Below, piece after piece: positions 7,559 through 16,186 of a stretch of 64,000 nucleotides of DNA (the stretch's first letter is position 1; each line of letters opens with the position of its first letter). The translations under genes and the position numbers were made by a program. Origin of the DNA: Actinoplanes sandaracinus (GTDB taxonomy: Bacteria; Actinomycetota; Actinomycetes; Mycobacteriales; Micromonosporaceae); the NCBI RefSeq assembly GCF_030009775.1, contig NZ_JASCTH010000028.1:1-64000 (forward strand). The letters are read 5' to 3'. The notes under the pieces are model-generated. The model did not search any database. It was given only the letters and a program-made list of their open reading frames with translations, and had not been told where the DNA came from.

Positions 7559-8980
7559 TCATCGGGAACCGTGCTCTGCGGAGGCTCGCGCTGCGCTCTG
7601 CAACGCAGACTGCAGATTGCCCACCTCGATGACCTCCATGCTCTTCGGCACGCCGGCCATGCCGTCGGGGCCGCAGCCGGGCGGCACCAACGCGACCTTG
7701 AACCCGAGCCGGGCCGCCTCGGCGAGGCGCCGGCCGACCGCGCCGACCCGGCGGATCTCCCCGGTCAGGCCGACCTCACCGATCGCCACCAGGTGCGGCG
7801 CCATCGCCAGGTCGAGGCCGCCGGAGGCCACGGCGAGCGCCATCGCCAGATCGGCCGACGGCTCGATCAGCCGGATGCCGCCCACCGTCGCCGCGAACAC
7901 CTCACGGTTGTAGAGCTTGAGCTGTTTGGTGCGGCGCTCGAGCACGGCCAGCACCATGGCGAGGCGGGCGTGGTCGAGACCGGACACCGTGCGGCGCGGA
8001 GAACCCTGCACCTCGGCGCCGATCAACGCCTGCACCTCGGTGACGAGAGCGCGCCGCCCCTCCATCGCCACGGTGACGCACGTGCCGGGCACCGGCTCCA
8101 GATAACGGGTGAGGAACAGCCCCGACGGGTCGGGCAGGCTGGTGATGCCGCCCTCGTGCATCTCGAAGCAGCCCACCTCGTCGGCGGCGCCGAACCGGTT
8201 CTTCACCCCGCGGACCAGCCGCAGCGACGAGTGCTTGTCACCCTCGAAGTGGAGCACCACGTCGACCAGATGCTCCAGCACGCGCGGGCCGGCGACCTGC
8301 CCGTCCTTGGTGACGTGGCCGACCAGGACGGTGGCGATGCCCCGCTCCTTGGCGATCGACACCAGCGCGGCGGTCACCGCCCGCACCTGGGTGACCCCGC
8401 CGGGCACGCCCTCGGTGCCCGGGGCTGAGAAGGTCTGCACCGAGTCGAGCACCAGCAGGCCCGGGCGGACCGCGTCGAGGTGACCGATCACCGTGCCGAG
8501 ATCGTTCTCCGAGGCGAGGTAGAGCTTGTCGTGCAGGGCGCCGAGCCGCTCGGCGCGCAGCCGGACCTGGCTCACCGACTCCTCACCGCTGACCACCAGC
8601 GACGGGGTGCCGGCATTGACGGCCCACTGCTGGGCGACGTCGAGCAGCAGGGTGGACTTGCCCACACCCGGCTCACCGGCCAGCAGCACCACCGCGCCGG
8701 GCACCAGCCCGCCACCGAGAACCCGGTCGAGCTCACCGACACCGGTGGCCACAGCCCGGGCCGGAGCGGCGCTGATCTGCGCGATCGGCCGGGCCGGCTC
8801 GGCCGGCATGCGGGAACTGACCACCCGGCCGGAAGCGGCCACGACGATCGTGGACTCGATGATCGAGCCCCACTCGCTGCACTCCGGGCAGCGGCCCAGC
8901 CATTTCGGTGGCTGGTGGCCACAGGCGTCACAGACGTAGGCGGCCTTGGGCGCCTTGGCAGCCGAACGGGAGGTCGTCAC
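7559..8980 (-). CDS. radA: DNA repair protein RadA (Sms)
   Basis: RecA-like ATPase that drives branch migration in recombination. The 473-residue protein begins with a C4 zinc finger (YVCDACGHQPPKWLGRCPEC). It then has a RecA-type core with Walker A GEPGVGKST, the RadA-specific KNRFG motif (VKNRFGAADEVG), and a C-terminal Lon-protease-like domain. GTG start. The pairing with disA immediately downstream is widely conserved. Confidence 0.96.
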   Translation of the reverse strand: MTTSRSAAKAPKAAYVCDACGHQPPKWLGRCPECSEWGSIIESTIVVAASGRVVSSRMPAEPARPIAQISAAPARAVATGVGELDRVLGGGLVPGAVVLLAGEPGVGKSTLLLDVAQQWAVNAGTPSLVVSGEESVSQVRLRAERLGALHDKLYLASENDLGTVIGHLDAVRPGLLVLDSVQTFSAPGTEGVPGGVTQVRAVTAALVSIAKERGIATVLVGHVTKDGQVAGPRVLEHLVDVVLHFEGDKHSSLRLVRGVKNRFGAADEVGCFEMHEGGITSLPDPSGLFLTRYLEPVPGTCVTVAMEGRRALVTEVQALIGAEVQGSPRRTVSGLDHARLAMVLAVLERRTKQLKLYNREVFAATVGGIRLIEPSADLAMALAVASGGLDLAMAPHLVAIGEVGLTGEIRRVGAVGRRLAEAARLGFKVALVPPGCGPDGMAGVPKSMEVIEVGNLQSALQSAARASAEHGSR

Positions 8981-9017
8981 CCCGACACGCTAGCTCGGGG
9001 GTACGACATCTCCTCCG

Positions 9018-9716
9018 TCAGTGACCGCCGCCGGTGCTCTCGCCCTCTTCGTGAATCTCGGCCGAGCCGCGCGGAGCCGGGGTCAGCGGGGAGGCGACCG
9101 GCGCCTGGACCACCAACGGCTCGGCGTCGTTGCTGAACTCGAAGACCAGGTTGACCGCCATGCCCGGCTTGAGGTCGTCGGTCAGGCCGATGATCTGGAG
9201 CGGGGCGGTGTCGGTCGGGCGGAACAGGGCCGAACCCTGCGGGTCGAGCTTGATCTGGGCCGGACGCACCGAGGTCGCCGCACCCGAGCCCGTGGTCGGC
9301 GCCGCGGAAGCGGAGGCGGAAGCAGCACCGGAGGCGGAAGCGCTCGCCACCTGACCCGGCGTGGTCACGGTCGCGGTGCTGACGAAGCCGACCTGGCCGC
9401 CGGAGACGACCTGCGGCCGCTCGGCGGGCTTGCTGCTGATCGTGACGGTGACCGGCTCGTTGCCCTCGTTGAAGAGACTGAGCTCCAGCGGCGCGCTTTC
9501 CTTGGCGTGGTAGCCCTCGACGCCGTTGTACTCCACCTGAAGGTTGCGGACGAGCACCGTGTCCTTCATACCGCCCTGGGCGTTGACGCCGGCGATCGGC
9601 GTGTCCAGGATGGCGGTCTCGGCGACCTGGCCGGCCGAGCATCCGCCCAGAGCCAGGGCGGCGACCGTGGCGGCACCCGCGACCAGAGCGGCGCGACGGG
9701 TTCCCAGGGAGCGCAT
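9018..9716 (-). CDS. lipoprotein of unknown function
   Basis: The 232-residue precursor has a lipoprotein signal with lipobox (ALALGGC), so it should be lipidated and held on the outer face of the membrane. A conserved-looking domain (residues 25-110) precedes a Ser/Ala-rich stretch (SASASGAASASASAA) and a second domain including FRPTDTAPLQIIGLTDDLKPG. ATG 9716 was preferred over GTG 9719 because it lies six bases after GGAGG. The gene is upstream of radA on the same strand with a 37-base gap, so read-through into radA-disA is possible. The family was not recognised. Confidence 0.8.
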   Translation of the reverse strand: MRSLGTRRAALVAGAATVAALALGGCSAGQVAETAILDTPIAGVNAQGGMKDTVLVRNLQVEYNGVEGYHAKESAPLELSLFNEGNEPVTVTISSKPAERPQVVSGGQVGFVSTATVTTPGQVASASASGAASASASAAPTTGSGAATSVRPAQIKLDPQGSALFRPTDTAPLQIIGLTDDLKPGMAVNLVFEFSNDAEPLVVQAPVASPLTPAPRGSAEIHEEGESTGGGH

Positions 9717-9809
9717 CACGATCCTCCAAATAGAGACACCAAGGTGTGAGATCAGCGTAGTGGGCCGCGATCGGGCGCGTGCGGGGACCCATCCATCGGG
9801 TACGGGCGA

Positions 9810-10637
9810 TCACGTCACCCGCCCGCTGAGGACCAGTAGCAGGACGTCGATCAGGGCCACCACGATGACCGCACGGAACAGCGCGACCGGCCGTCCTTCG
9901 GCGCGGCGCGCGGCGTACCACCCGAGTGGAAGGACCACGACGGCGGCCGCGCCCGCCGCCAGCCCCGGCCACGACGGTGGCCCCGGTGGGCCGAGGACCA
10001 GCGTGAGTGTCGCGCCGAGCAGGAGTGCGGCGGCGGCCAGTTGCGAACCCTCGGCGCCGATGCGGTGCGGCAGGCCCCGGACCCCGGTGGCGGCGTCGTC
10101 GGCCAGGTCCGGCAGCACGTTGGCGAAGTGGGCGCCGCCGCCGAGCAGCGCGCCCGCCGCGACCAGCCACGGCGGTGGGAACGGGTGCCCGGGCAGGGCG
10201 AACACCACGAACGCCGGAAGCAGACCGAAGGAGATGAGGTACGGCAGCACCGAGAACGCCGTGTTCTTCAGCGGCCAGTCGTAGAGCAGGGCGGACCCGG
10301 TCGCCACCGAGATCGCCGCGGTGGCCGGGGCCCCCAGCGGCCACGCCAGCAACGGCACCGCCAGCGCGGCCAGCAGCCCGGCGATTCCGACGGCACGCCG
10401 GGAGACCGCCCCCGCCGCCACCGGTTTGTCCCGCCGCCCCGACCGCCGGTCCCGTTCCGCGTCCAGCCAGTCGTTGACCCAGCCCACCGCGAGCTGGGTG
10501 GCGGCCACCGTCACTGCGGCCACCGCGAGCCGCCACCCGCGGTGCCCCGCTCCGGCGGCCAGCAGTGTGATGGCGAGCGTGACCGCGCCACCCGGTTCCG
10601 GATGTGCCGATCTGAGCAGGGCGAGCGCACGGGACAT
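9810..10637 (-). CDS. UbiA-family membrane prenyltransferase
   Basis: A 275-residue integral membrane protein with about eight hydrophobic helices. Both Asp-rich motifs of the UbiA superfamily are present: NDWLDAERD (first, binds the Mg-prenyl diphosphate) and DLADD within NVLPDLADD (second). Such enzymes transfer a prenyl chain to an aromatic acceptor. Its divergent neighbour is a UbiG-like methyltransferase, and a type III polyketide synthase lies nearby, which suggests the acceptor is a polyketide phenol. ATG 10637 (MSRALALL) was chosen because upstream in-frame sequence is arginine-rich and overlaps the methyltransferase gene. Confidence 0.85.
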   Translation of the reverse strand: MSRALALLRSAHPEPGGAVTLAITLLAAGAGHRGWRLAVAAVTVAATQLAVGWVNDWLDAERDRRSGRRDKPVAAGAVSRRAVGIAGLLAALAVPLLAWPLGAPATAAISVATGSALLYDWPLKNTAFSVLPYLISFGLLPAFVVFALPGHPFPPPWLVAAGALLGGGAHFANVLPDLADDAATGVRGLPHRIGAEGSQLAAAALLLGATLTLVLGPPGPPSWPGLAAGAAAVVVLPLGWYAARRAEGRPVALFRAVIVVALIDVLLLVLSGRVT

Positions 10638-10684
10638 GCCTCGCAGTGTGGTCGCGGGGACGTATCCGTGCCAGTCTCGATCAC

Positions 10685-11392
10685 ATGCTGTCGATGCGGC
10701 GCAACGATCCACGTCAGTACGACGATCTGGCCGCCGAGTGGTGGCGCCCCGACGGGCCCTTCGCCATGCTGCATTGGCTCGCCGCCGCCCGGGCGGCTCT
10801 GATCCCACCGGCCGGCGCCTCCGGCGGTGTGCTGCTCGACGCCGGCTGCGGCGGTGGGCTGCTCGCCCCGCACGTGCGGGGGAAGGGCTACCGGCACGTC
10901 GGTGTCGACCTCGGCCGTCCCGGTCTGCGGCAGGCCACGCCACGCGGCATGACCCCGGTCAACGGCGATGTGACGGCCCTGCCGCTGGCCGGCGGCAGCG
11001 CCGACGTGGTGGTGGCCGGCGAGATCCTGGAGCATGTCACCGACCTGCCGGCGACGGTGGCCGAGCTGTGCCGGGTGCTGCGGCCGGGAGGCCTCGTCGT
11101 GATCGACACGGTCAACGACACCGCGCTGAGCCGGCTGATCACGGTGACTCTCGGCGAGCGTTTCGGGGTGGTGCCGGCCGGCCTGCACGACCCGGCGCTG
11201 TTCGTGCCGCCGAGGCGGCTGGTGGCCGAGTTCGCCCGGCACGGGGTGGCGTTGACCGTGCGCGGGGTGCGCCCGAGCCTGGCCGACCTGTTCCGCTGGC
11301 TGGTGCTGCGCCAGGCGGTGACCGGCCGGATCGTCCCCACCTTCTCCACCGCGGTCCTCTACCAGGGGACAGGACGCCGCCGCCATGCGTGA
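10685..11392 (+). CDS. SAM-dependent methyltransferase, UbiG-like
   Basis: A 235-residue class I methyltransferase. The SAM-binding motif I is LLDAGCGGG; the acidic loop GVDLGR and the motif GEILEHVTDLPATVAELCRVLRPGG match the UbiG/UbiE type that methylates hydroxyls on quinone-like rings. ATG 10685 is used; ATG 10694 is close behind. The gene is divergent from the UbiA gene with 47 bases between starts. Its stop codon lies inside the first unit of a 34-bp tandem repeat. Likely role: O-methylation in the polyketide-derived pathway (inference from context). Confidence 0.85.
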   Translation: MLSMRRNDPRQYDDLAAEWWRPDGPFAMLHWLAAARAALIPPAGASGGVLLDAGCGGGLLAPHVRGKGYRHVGVDLGRPGLRQATPRGMTPVNGDVTALPLAGGSADVVVAGEILEHVTDLPATVAELCRVLRPGGLVVIDTVNDTALSRLITVTLGERFGVVPAGLHDPALFVPPRRLVAEFARHGVALTVRGVRPSLADLFRWLVLRQAVTGRIVPTFSTAVLYQGTGRRRHA

Positions 11393-11560
11393 CGAACGTC
11401 CGGGAACGGGATGCCGCCATGCGTGAGGAACGCCCGGGAACGGGATGCCCGCATGTGTGACGAACATCGTGGATCGGGCAGTGAGACATCGGCATGTATG
11501 ACGAACATCGGGGAACAGGACATCGGCATTCGTGACGAACACCAGGGGGCGGGACACCGG
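11384..11560. repeat. 34-bp tandem repeat, five units
   Basis: Units start at 11384, 11418, 11452, 11493 and 11527. Four are 34 bp and the third carries a 7-bp insertion (41 bp). Each begins with CAT followed by GTGA(C/G)GAAC and ends in a GGGA-rich block. The first unit contains the methyltransferase stop codon, and the last abuts the ATG of the acyl-CoA dehydrogenase-like gene, so the array fills the whole gap. Confidence 0.9.
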
Positions 11561-11561
11561 C

Positions 11562-12716
11562 ATGCGGAATGAGGCGCGGCGGCTGGCCGCACGGTTCGCG
11601 GCCCGCGCGGCCGCCACCGACCGGGACGGCACGTTCCCCGTCGACGATTTCGCTGATCTGCGGGCGGCCGGCTTCTTCGGCCTGATGGTCCCGGCCCGGC
11701 TGGGTGGCGCCGGGGCCGGCTTCGCCGAATATGCCGAGGTCGCCTATGAACTGGCGCGTGGCAACGGCGCCACCGCCCTGATCTTCAACATGCACGCCTC
11801 GGTGACCGGCGCGCTCAGCGGCGTCACCGACGAACTCGCCGAAGCGCTCGGCCTGCCGCCGGAAGCCCTGGAGGCTCGCGACAGCCACCTGAAGGCAGCC
11901 GCCGGTGGCAGTTGGTTCGCGGTGGCGATGAGCGAACGGGGTGCCGGCTCCCGGCTCTCCCGCCTCACCACCAGCTATGAGCCGGTGGACGGCGGATACC
12001 GCATCACCGGAGCCAAGACGTTCTGTTCCGGCGCCGGGCACGCCGACGCCTATCTGATCGCCGCCCGCAGCGCCGCCGACCCGACCCAGGTCTCGCAGTT
12101 CCTGGTTCCGGCCGGTGACGGGCTGCGAGTCGAACCGACGTGGGACGCGCTCGGCATGCGTGCCACCTCCTCGCACGACCTGCACGTCGATGTCACCGTC
12201 CCGGCTTCGGCGCTGCTCGGTGGAGTGGAGGGCCTGGCCCTGGTGGTGGCCCAACTGGCCCCGCACTGGATGGTGGCCAGTTACGCCGCGGTCTACGTGG
12301 GTGTGGCCCGGGCCGCCGTCGACGCCGCGGTCGAGCACGTCAAGGCCCGCGGTCTGGCCGGACTTCCGGCGGTGCGGGCCAGGGTGGGCCGGGCCGACGC
12401 CGCGGTGGCCGCCGCCCATCTCACCGTGCGTGAGGCGGCCCGGCGGGTCGACGAGGCCCCCGGCGACGCCGAGACGAACCGCTGGGTGTGGCGCGCCAAG
12501 CTGCTCGCCGGCACCACCGCCGCCGAAGTCACGGCGTCGATGCTGGAAGCGGCCGGCACGTCGGCGATGCGCCGCGGGCACCCGCTGGAGCGGCTCTACC
12601 GCGACGCCCGGGCCGGTTCGCTCCAGCCGGCCACCAGTGACGTGTGCGCCGACTGGCTCGGTGTGGACGCGCTCGGCGGCGACCCGGACGCCGACGGTTC
12701 GGCGCCGCGCTGGTGA
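11562..12716 (+). CDS. acyl-CoA dehydrogenase-family flavoprotein
   Basis: A 384-residue protein with the acyl-CoA dehydrogenase fold: N-terminal helical domain (FADLRAAGFFGLMVPARLGG), middle beta domain (WFAVAMSERGAGS, GGYRITGAKTFCSGAGHAD) and C-terminal helical domain. The family includes true dehydrogenases and also class D flavin monooxygenases that hydroxylate aromatics, so the reaction is open. It begins directly after the tandem repeat at ATG 11562, and its stop overlaps the polyketide synthase start (GTGA), implying coupled translation. In this setting it could oxidise the polyketide ring or prepare an unsaturated acyl starter. Confidence 0.85.
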   Translation: MRNEARRLAARFAARAAATDRDGTFPVDDFADLRAAGFFGLMVPARLGGAGAGFAEYAEVAYELARGNGATALIFNMHASVTGALSGVTDELAEALGLPPEALEARDSHLKAAAGGSWFAVAMSERGAGSRLSRLTTSYEPVDGGYRITGAKTFCSGAGHADAYLIAARSAADPTQVSQFLVPAGDGLRVEPTWDALGMRATSSHDLHVDVTVPASALLGGVEGLALVVAQLAPHWMVASYAAVYVGVARAAVDAAVEHVKARGLAGLPAVRARVGRADAAVAAAHLTVREAARRVDEAPGDAETNRWVWRAKLLAGTTAAEVTASMLEAAGTSAMRRGHPLERLYRDARAGSLQPATSDVCADWLGVDALGGDPDADGSAPRW

Positions 12717-13792
12717 CCGGCCTCCGGATGGACGCGGTGATCGGCGGCCTGGGTGTCGCGCTGCCACCCTCGGCGACCCAGGACGACCTCTGGGACGGCT
12801 TCTTCGACCACCACTACGCGGGCACGCGCAACGCCCTGGCCCGGCGCATCTTCACCAACTCCGGCGTCCGCACCCGGCAGGCCGTGGTCAGCCCGCTGCT
12901 GGAGGACGTCTCCGGCTGGTCCACCGAGCGCCGGATGCGCCGCTATCAGGCCGAGGCGATGCCGCTCGGCAAGGCGGCGGTGGGCCGGGCGCTCGACGAC
13001 GCGGGCGTCGCCGCCGGCGACCTCGGCCTGTTCGCGGTCTGCTCCTGCACCGGGTATGCCACTCCCGGCCTGGACATCCTGCTCGCGCGCGACATGGGCA
13101 TGTCACCGAGCGTGCAGCGGCTCTTCGTCGGCCACATGGGCTGTTACGCCGCGTTGCCAGGCCTCGGCGCGGTGAGTGACTTCGTCACGGCCCGGGGGCG
13201 CCCGGCCCTGCTGCTCTGCGCCGAACTCACCAGCCTGCACGTGCAGCCGGCCGGTTCCCGGACCGACATCCACCAGATCGTCTCCCACGCGCTGTTCTCC
13301 GACGCCGCGGCCGCCGTCGTGGTCACTCCCAGGGATCGAAGCCCTGCCGGGTACGCCGTACGCGAGGTCGCCGCGATCACCGACACCTCCACGGCCGATC
13401 ACATGACCTGGGACGTCACCGACCTGGGTTTCCGGATGGGCCTGTCGCCGCAAGTGCCGGCGGTGCTCGCCAAGCACGTCCGCGGCCTCGTCGACGAGGT
13501 CCTCGGCCGCCACGGCGTGACCATCGCCGACGTCGACGGCTGGGCGGTGCACCCCGGCGGCCCGAAGATCCTCGACGTGGTGCAGGAACGTCTCGGCCTG
13601 GACGGCGCCGCCCTGGCCGAGTCCCGTGGCGTCCTCGCCGCGCACGGGAACTGTTCCTCACCGACGGTGTTGCTGGTCCTCGATGAGCTGCGCCGCCGCC
13701 CGGCCCCACCGAAGCGGATCGTGATGCTCGCCTTCGGCCCCGGCCTCACCCTCTACGTCACTCTTCTGGAGGGCTCTACGCTCGGAGCGTGA
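12713..13792 (+). CDS. type III polyketide synthase
   Basis: Chalcone-synthase-like homodimeric enzyme that extends an acyl-CoA starter with malonyl-CoA and cyclises the product to a resorcinol or pyrone. The catalytic triad is visible: Cys144 in GHMGCYAALPGL, His280 in GWAVHPGGPK and Asn313 in GNCSSPTVLLVLDE. The C-terminal GFGPG-type motif is AFGPGLTLY. Length is 359 residues, normal for the family. GTG 12713 overlaps the upstream stop; ATG 12728 is the alternative. Bacterial relatives near UbiA and methyltransferase genes make long-chain alkylresorcinol or hydroquinone lipids. Confidence 0.93.
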   Translation: MTGLRMDAVIGGLGVALPPSATQDDLWDGFFDHHYAGTRNALARRIFTNSGVRTRQAVVSPLLEDVSGWSTERRMRRYQAEAMPLGKAAVGRALDDAGVAAGDLGLFAVCSCTGYATPGLDILLARDMGMSPSVQRLFVGHMGCYAALPGLGAVSDFVTARGRPALLLCAELTSLHVQPAGSRTDIHQIVSHALFSDAAAAVVVTPRDRSPAGYAVREVAAITDTSTADHMTWDVTDLGFRMGLSPQVPAVLAKHVRGLVDEVLGRHGVTIADVDGWAVHPGGPKILDVVQERLGLDGAALAESRGVLAAHGNCSSPTVLLVLDELRRRPAPPKRIVMLAFGPGLTLYVTLLEGSTLGA

Positions 13793-14244
13793 CCGGCGAA
13801 CGGGGACGCGGCGCCGTGCTTCACGCACTCGCCGCATTGGTATTCATCAGTGGCATCTGGTGGTGGTGGCGTGCCGCGCCCCGTCAGTCCGTCGATGACC
13901 GCCTGGCCGGCTGGCGGCACAGCGCCGAGCAACTGCTGCCCGACGTCGGCGATCAGGAGATGGCCAACACCCTGGCCCTGGGGGCCGGCACCGGCCACGA
14001 GGAGATCGTCGACGTGGGGCAGGGCGGCTTCCTGATCTCGGTGGTGTGCGCCGGCGACGACGGCAGCCGGGTCCGGGTCAGCTTCGGCAGCCGGGACGAC
14101 TCTGGGCGTGGGCTGCCGTGTTCCGGGCCCCGCACTCCGGAGGTGTTCAGCGTCGGCCTGGTCGGCGAACTGCGCCTGCGGATCGCTGTCGAAACCGCCG
14201 GCCCGGTCGTCTTCCGCTACGCCCTCCAGCGCTCGAACGGGTGA
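13789..14244 (+). CDS. small single-pass membrane protein, unknown function
   Basis: A 151-residue protein starting with GTG that overlaps the polyketide synthase stop by four bases. An N-terminal helix (VLHALAALVFISGIWWWW) would anchor it in the membrane. The remainder is a soluble domain with two cysteines and no family I recognise. Coupled translation suggests a part in the same locus, but no function can be given. Confidence 0.7.
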   Translation: MTGERGRGAVLHALAALVFISGIWWWWRAAPRQSVDDRLAGWRHSAEQLLPDVGDQEMANTLALGAGTGHEEIVDVGQGGFLISVVCAGDDGSRVRVSFGSRDDSGRGLPCSGPRTPEVFSVGLVGELRLRIAVETAGPVVFRYALQRSNG

Positions 14245-14426
14245 TCCCACCCCACCCGCACATCCCCGCCGTCCCGGAGCTTGCCCGCGGTGACCAAGTG
14301 TCGTCGATGGCCTGGGCTGGTGGATCGCATGTTGGCCGGGAACCGCCGGGCGAGTGGCGTGGGGTTTCATGTCGGCCCGGAGCCGCCGAACATGGCGCGT
14401 GGCTCGGACGTCGACCCGCCGCCACG

Positions 14427-14519
14427 CCCGGTGGGCGCGCTGCGATCCGGACCACCGCGGGCATCGCGTGGGAGCCACGGGACGGTCCGTTTTGGCCTTA
14501 ACTATCTGCGGCGTACCCG
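14427..14519. repeat. dispersed intergenic element, copy B
   Basis: Second copy of the element at 897-993, again between convergent genes. The conserved blocks are in the same order: CCCGGTGGGCGCGCTGCG, GGGAGCCACGGGACGGTCC and ATCTGCGGCGTACCC. Confidence 0.55.
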
Positions 14520-14535
14520 AAGAGGGGTTTTGTCG

Positions 14536-15312
14536 TTATAGGCGGGCCAGGTCGGGGCGCACGATCTCGATCGACGCGACACGCGGATGAGTTCGCACGA
14601 TCTTGCCGAGGTGGTCGACCAGGACGATCGCCGCGGTGCCGTCGGGGGCGCCGACGCCGAGCTGATGACGCAGCGTGTCGGTGGGGTCGTGCAGGAGGAC
14701 GACCGCTTTGCCGTCGGCCCCGGGGGTCCGTGAGGTGGACAGCGCGCCGGCCGTCGCGGACCACGCCGACGGGCGGACGGAGGAGACCGCCAGGATCGTG
14801 ATGCCGGGACGCGCGGCGGTCACCGTGTCGGTGATCAGCGCCGCGCAGTCGCAACCCTCGGTGAGCATCACGACGGCGGGGAGGCGGCCCCTGATCGGGA
14901 CGGCCTGACCGTCGGCGCCGATGAGGTCGAGTGCCGGCAGCTTGTCGATGCGGTCCTCGGTGGTGCCGGCGGTCCGCTGGGTGGCCGGCTGCCGGACCGG
15001 GCCGGGCCAGGCGGAGGCGAACAGGCTGGCGACGGTGACCAGGACGGCCATCGTGATGATCAGGGCGGGAGTGCGCACCAGCAGGGTGCCGAACCGGCGC
15101 AGGCGGCGAGACCAGGGCCGGCGGGTCACGCGCTGCCAACGGGTGAGCGGTGGGCCGGTGTGCAGCTCGGCACGCACCGCCTCGACCTCGTCGGCCAGCT
15201 CGGAGAGGTCGTCGGGAATGACGATGACGCCCCACTCGTCAGGGAGGTCGGGAAGGTCGTCGGGGGACCCGCCCCCGGGCGGCCTGCCATCGTTGTCGCT
15301 CGCGCCAGCCAT
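14536..15312 (-). CDS. membrane-anchored protein with thioredoxin-like extracytoplasmic domain
   Basis: A 258-residue protein. An acidic N-terminal cytoplasmic part (DDLPDLPDEWGVIVIPDDL) leads to a basic stretch (RRPWSRRLRRF), one membrane helix (ALIITMAVLVTVASLFASAW) and an outer domain of about 150 residues. That domain shows a thioredoxin-like pattern with TEGCDCAAL in the position of a CxxC and a later VLLHDPTDTLRHQLGV strand-helix. The C-x-C spacing is not the canonical CxxC, so redox activity is uncertain. The gene is divergent from carD. Confidence 0.7.
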   Translation of the reverse strand: MAGASDNDGRPPGGGSPDDLPDLPDEWGVIVIPDDLSELADEVEAVRAELHTGPPLTRWQRVTRRPWSRRLRRFGTLLVRTPALIITMAVLVTVASLFASAWPGPVRQPATQRTAGTTEDRIDKLPALDLIGADGQAVPIRGRLPAVVMLTEGCDCAALITDTVTAARPGITILAVSSVRPSAWSATAGALSTSRTPGADGKAVVLLHDPTDTLRHQLGVGAPDGTAAIVLVDHLGKIVRTHPRVASIEIVRPDLARL

Positions 15313-15660
15313 GACTCAACCTCCCCCCTGGCCGACCAGATCTTGCTTCGGTCGGGGAACTCCCGTCCAGCCTCCCGCACACGGAGCCGCATCGCCAGTG
15401 GTGCGCCGATCCGGACCTTAGCGATAAGCTTGACCTCACAAAGCCATCAGGTCCGGAATTTCCGACTCGATAGCAGGAGTCGTGAGCGGGAGTCGTGACA
15501 GTGATGTCACTTTGCGTTACTTAGGCAGCTTCCGGCTCCCCTGTCAAGCGGTAGAAAGCCCCATCACAGGGCCTCTGAGCTGCACTAACAGTGACCGTCA
15601 GGGCGAGACACGGGCGCCTGAGCGTGTTACCCTAGACACAGCGAAAGGGGTTTCGAACCT
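15313..15660. other. regulatory region upstream of carD
   Basis: About 350 bp between the divergent start codons of the thioredoxin-like gene and carD, with no gene. It holds the carD promoter near its right end and a direct repeat of GGAGTCGTGA near 15475-15497. Confidence 0.6.
15605..15633 (+). promoter_or_regulatory. carD promoter
   Basis: A -35-like GAGACA (15605-15610) is followed after 17 bases by TACCCT (15628-15633), which fits the TANNNT -10 rule of actinobacterial housekeeping promoters. The predicted start lies about 20 bases upstream of the carD ATG, which has a good ribosome site (AAAGGGG). Confidence 0.55.
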
Positions 15661-16146
15661 ATGGTTTTCAGTGTCGGCGAGACCGTTGTTTACCCCCACC
15701 ACGGGGCCGCACTCATCGAGGCAATCGAGACTAGGGTCATCAAGGGCGTTGAAAGGCAGTATCTCGTTCTGCGTGTCGCCCAGGGCGATCTGACTGTTCG
15801 AGTGCCCGCTGAGAACGCCGAAGAAGTCGGCGTGCGCGAAGTGGTTGGCGAGGAAGGCCTGGGTAAGGTCTTCGACGTCCTCCGCGCTCCGCACACCGAG
15901 GAGCCGACCAACTGGTCGCGGCGCTACAAGGCCAACCTGGAGAAGCTGGCTTCCGGTAACCCGCTCAAGGTCGCGGAAGTTGTTCGTGACCTTTGGCGTC
16001 GTGAGCGTGAGCGTGGCCTGTCGGCGGGTGAGAAGCGAATGCTCGCCAAGGCTCGTGACATTCTGGTCGGCGAGGTCGCCCTCGCTGAGAAGAGCACCAA
16101 GGACGAGGCCGAGGTCCTGCTCGACAAGGTCCTCACCGAGGCCTGA
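15661..16146 (+). CDS. carD: CarD-family RNA polymerase-binding regulator
   Basis: A 161-residue protein with an N-terminal RNA polymerase interaction domain of Tudor-like fold (FSVGETVVYPHHGAA) and a C-terminal helical DNA-binding domain (LAKARDILVGEVALAEK). CarD binds the polymerase beta subunit and stabilises open complexes, especially at rRNA promoters. It also contributes to stress survival in mycobacteria. Length and sequence are typical. It is followed by ispD and ispF, a conserved actinobacterial order. Confidence 0.96.
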   Translation: MVFSVGETVVYPHHGAALIEAIETRVIKGVERQYLVLRVAQGDLTVRVPAENAEEVGVREVVGEEGLGKVFDVLRAPHTEEPTNWSRRYKANLEKLASGNPLKVAEVVRDLWRRERERGLSAGEKRMLAKARDILVGEVALAEKSTKDEAEVLLDKVLTEA

Positions 16147-16186
16147 TCCGTCGACGCATCCTCACATCTTGAACGACGACAGCGAC

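Noticed and set aside
11384..11560. CRISPR array
   Set aside because: The repeated units are contiguous with no unique spacers of constant length, and no cas genes are present. It is a tandem repeat.
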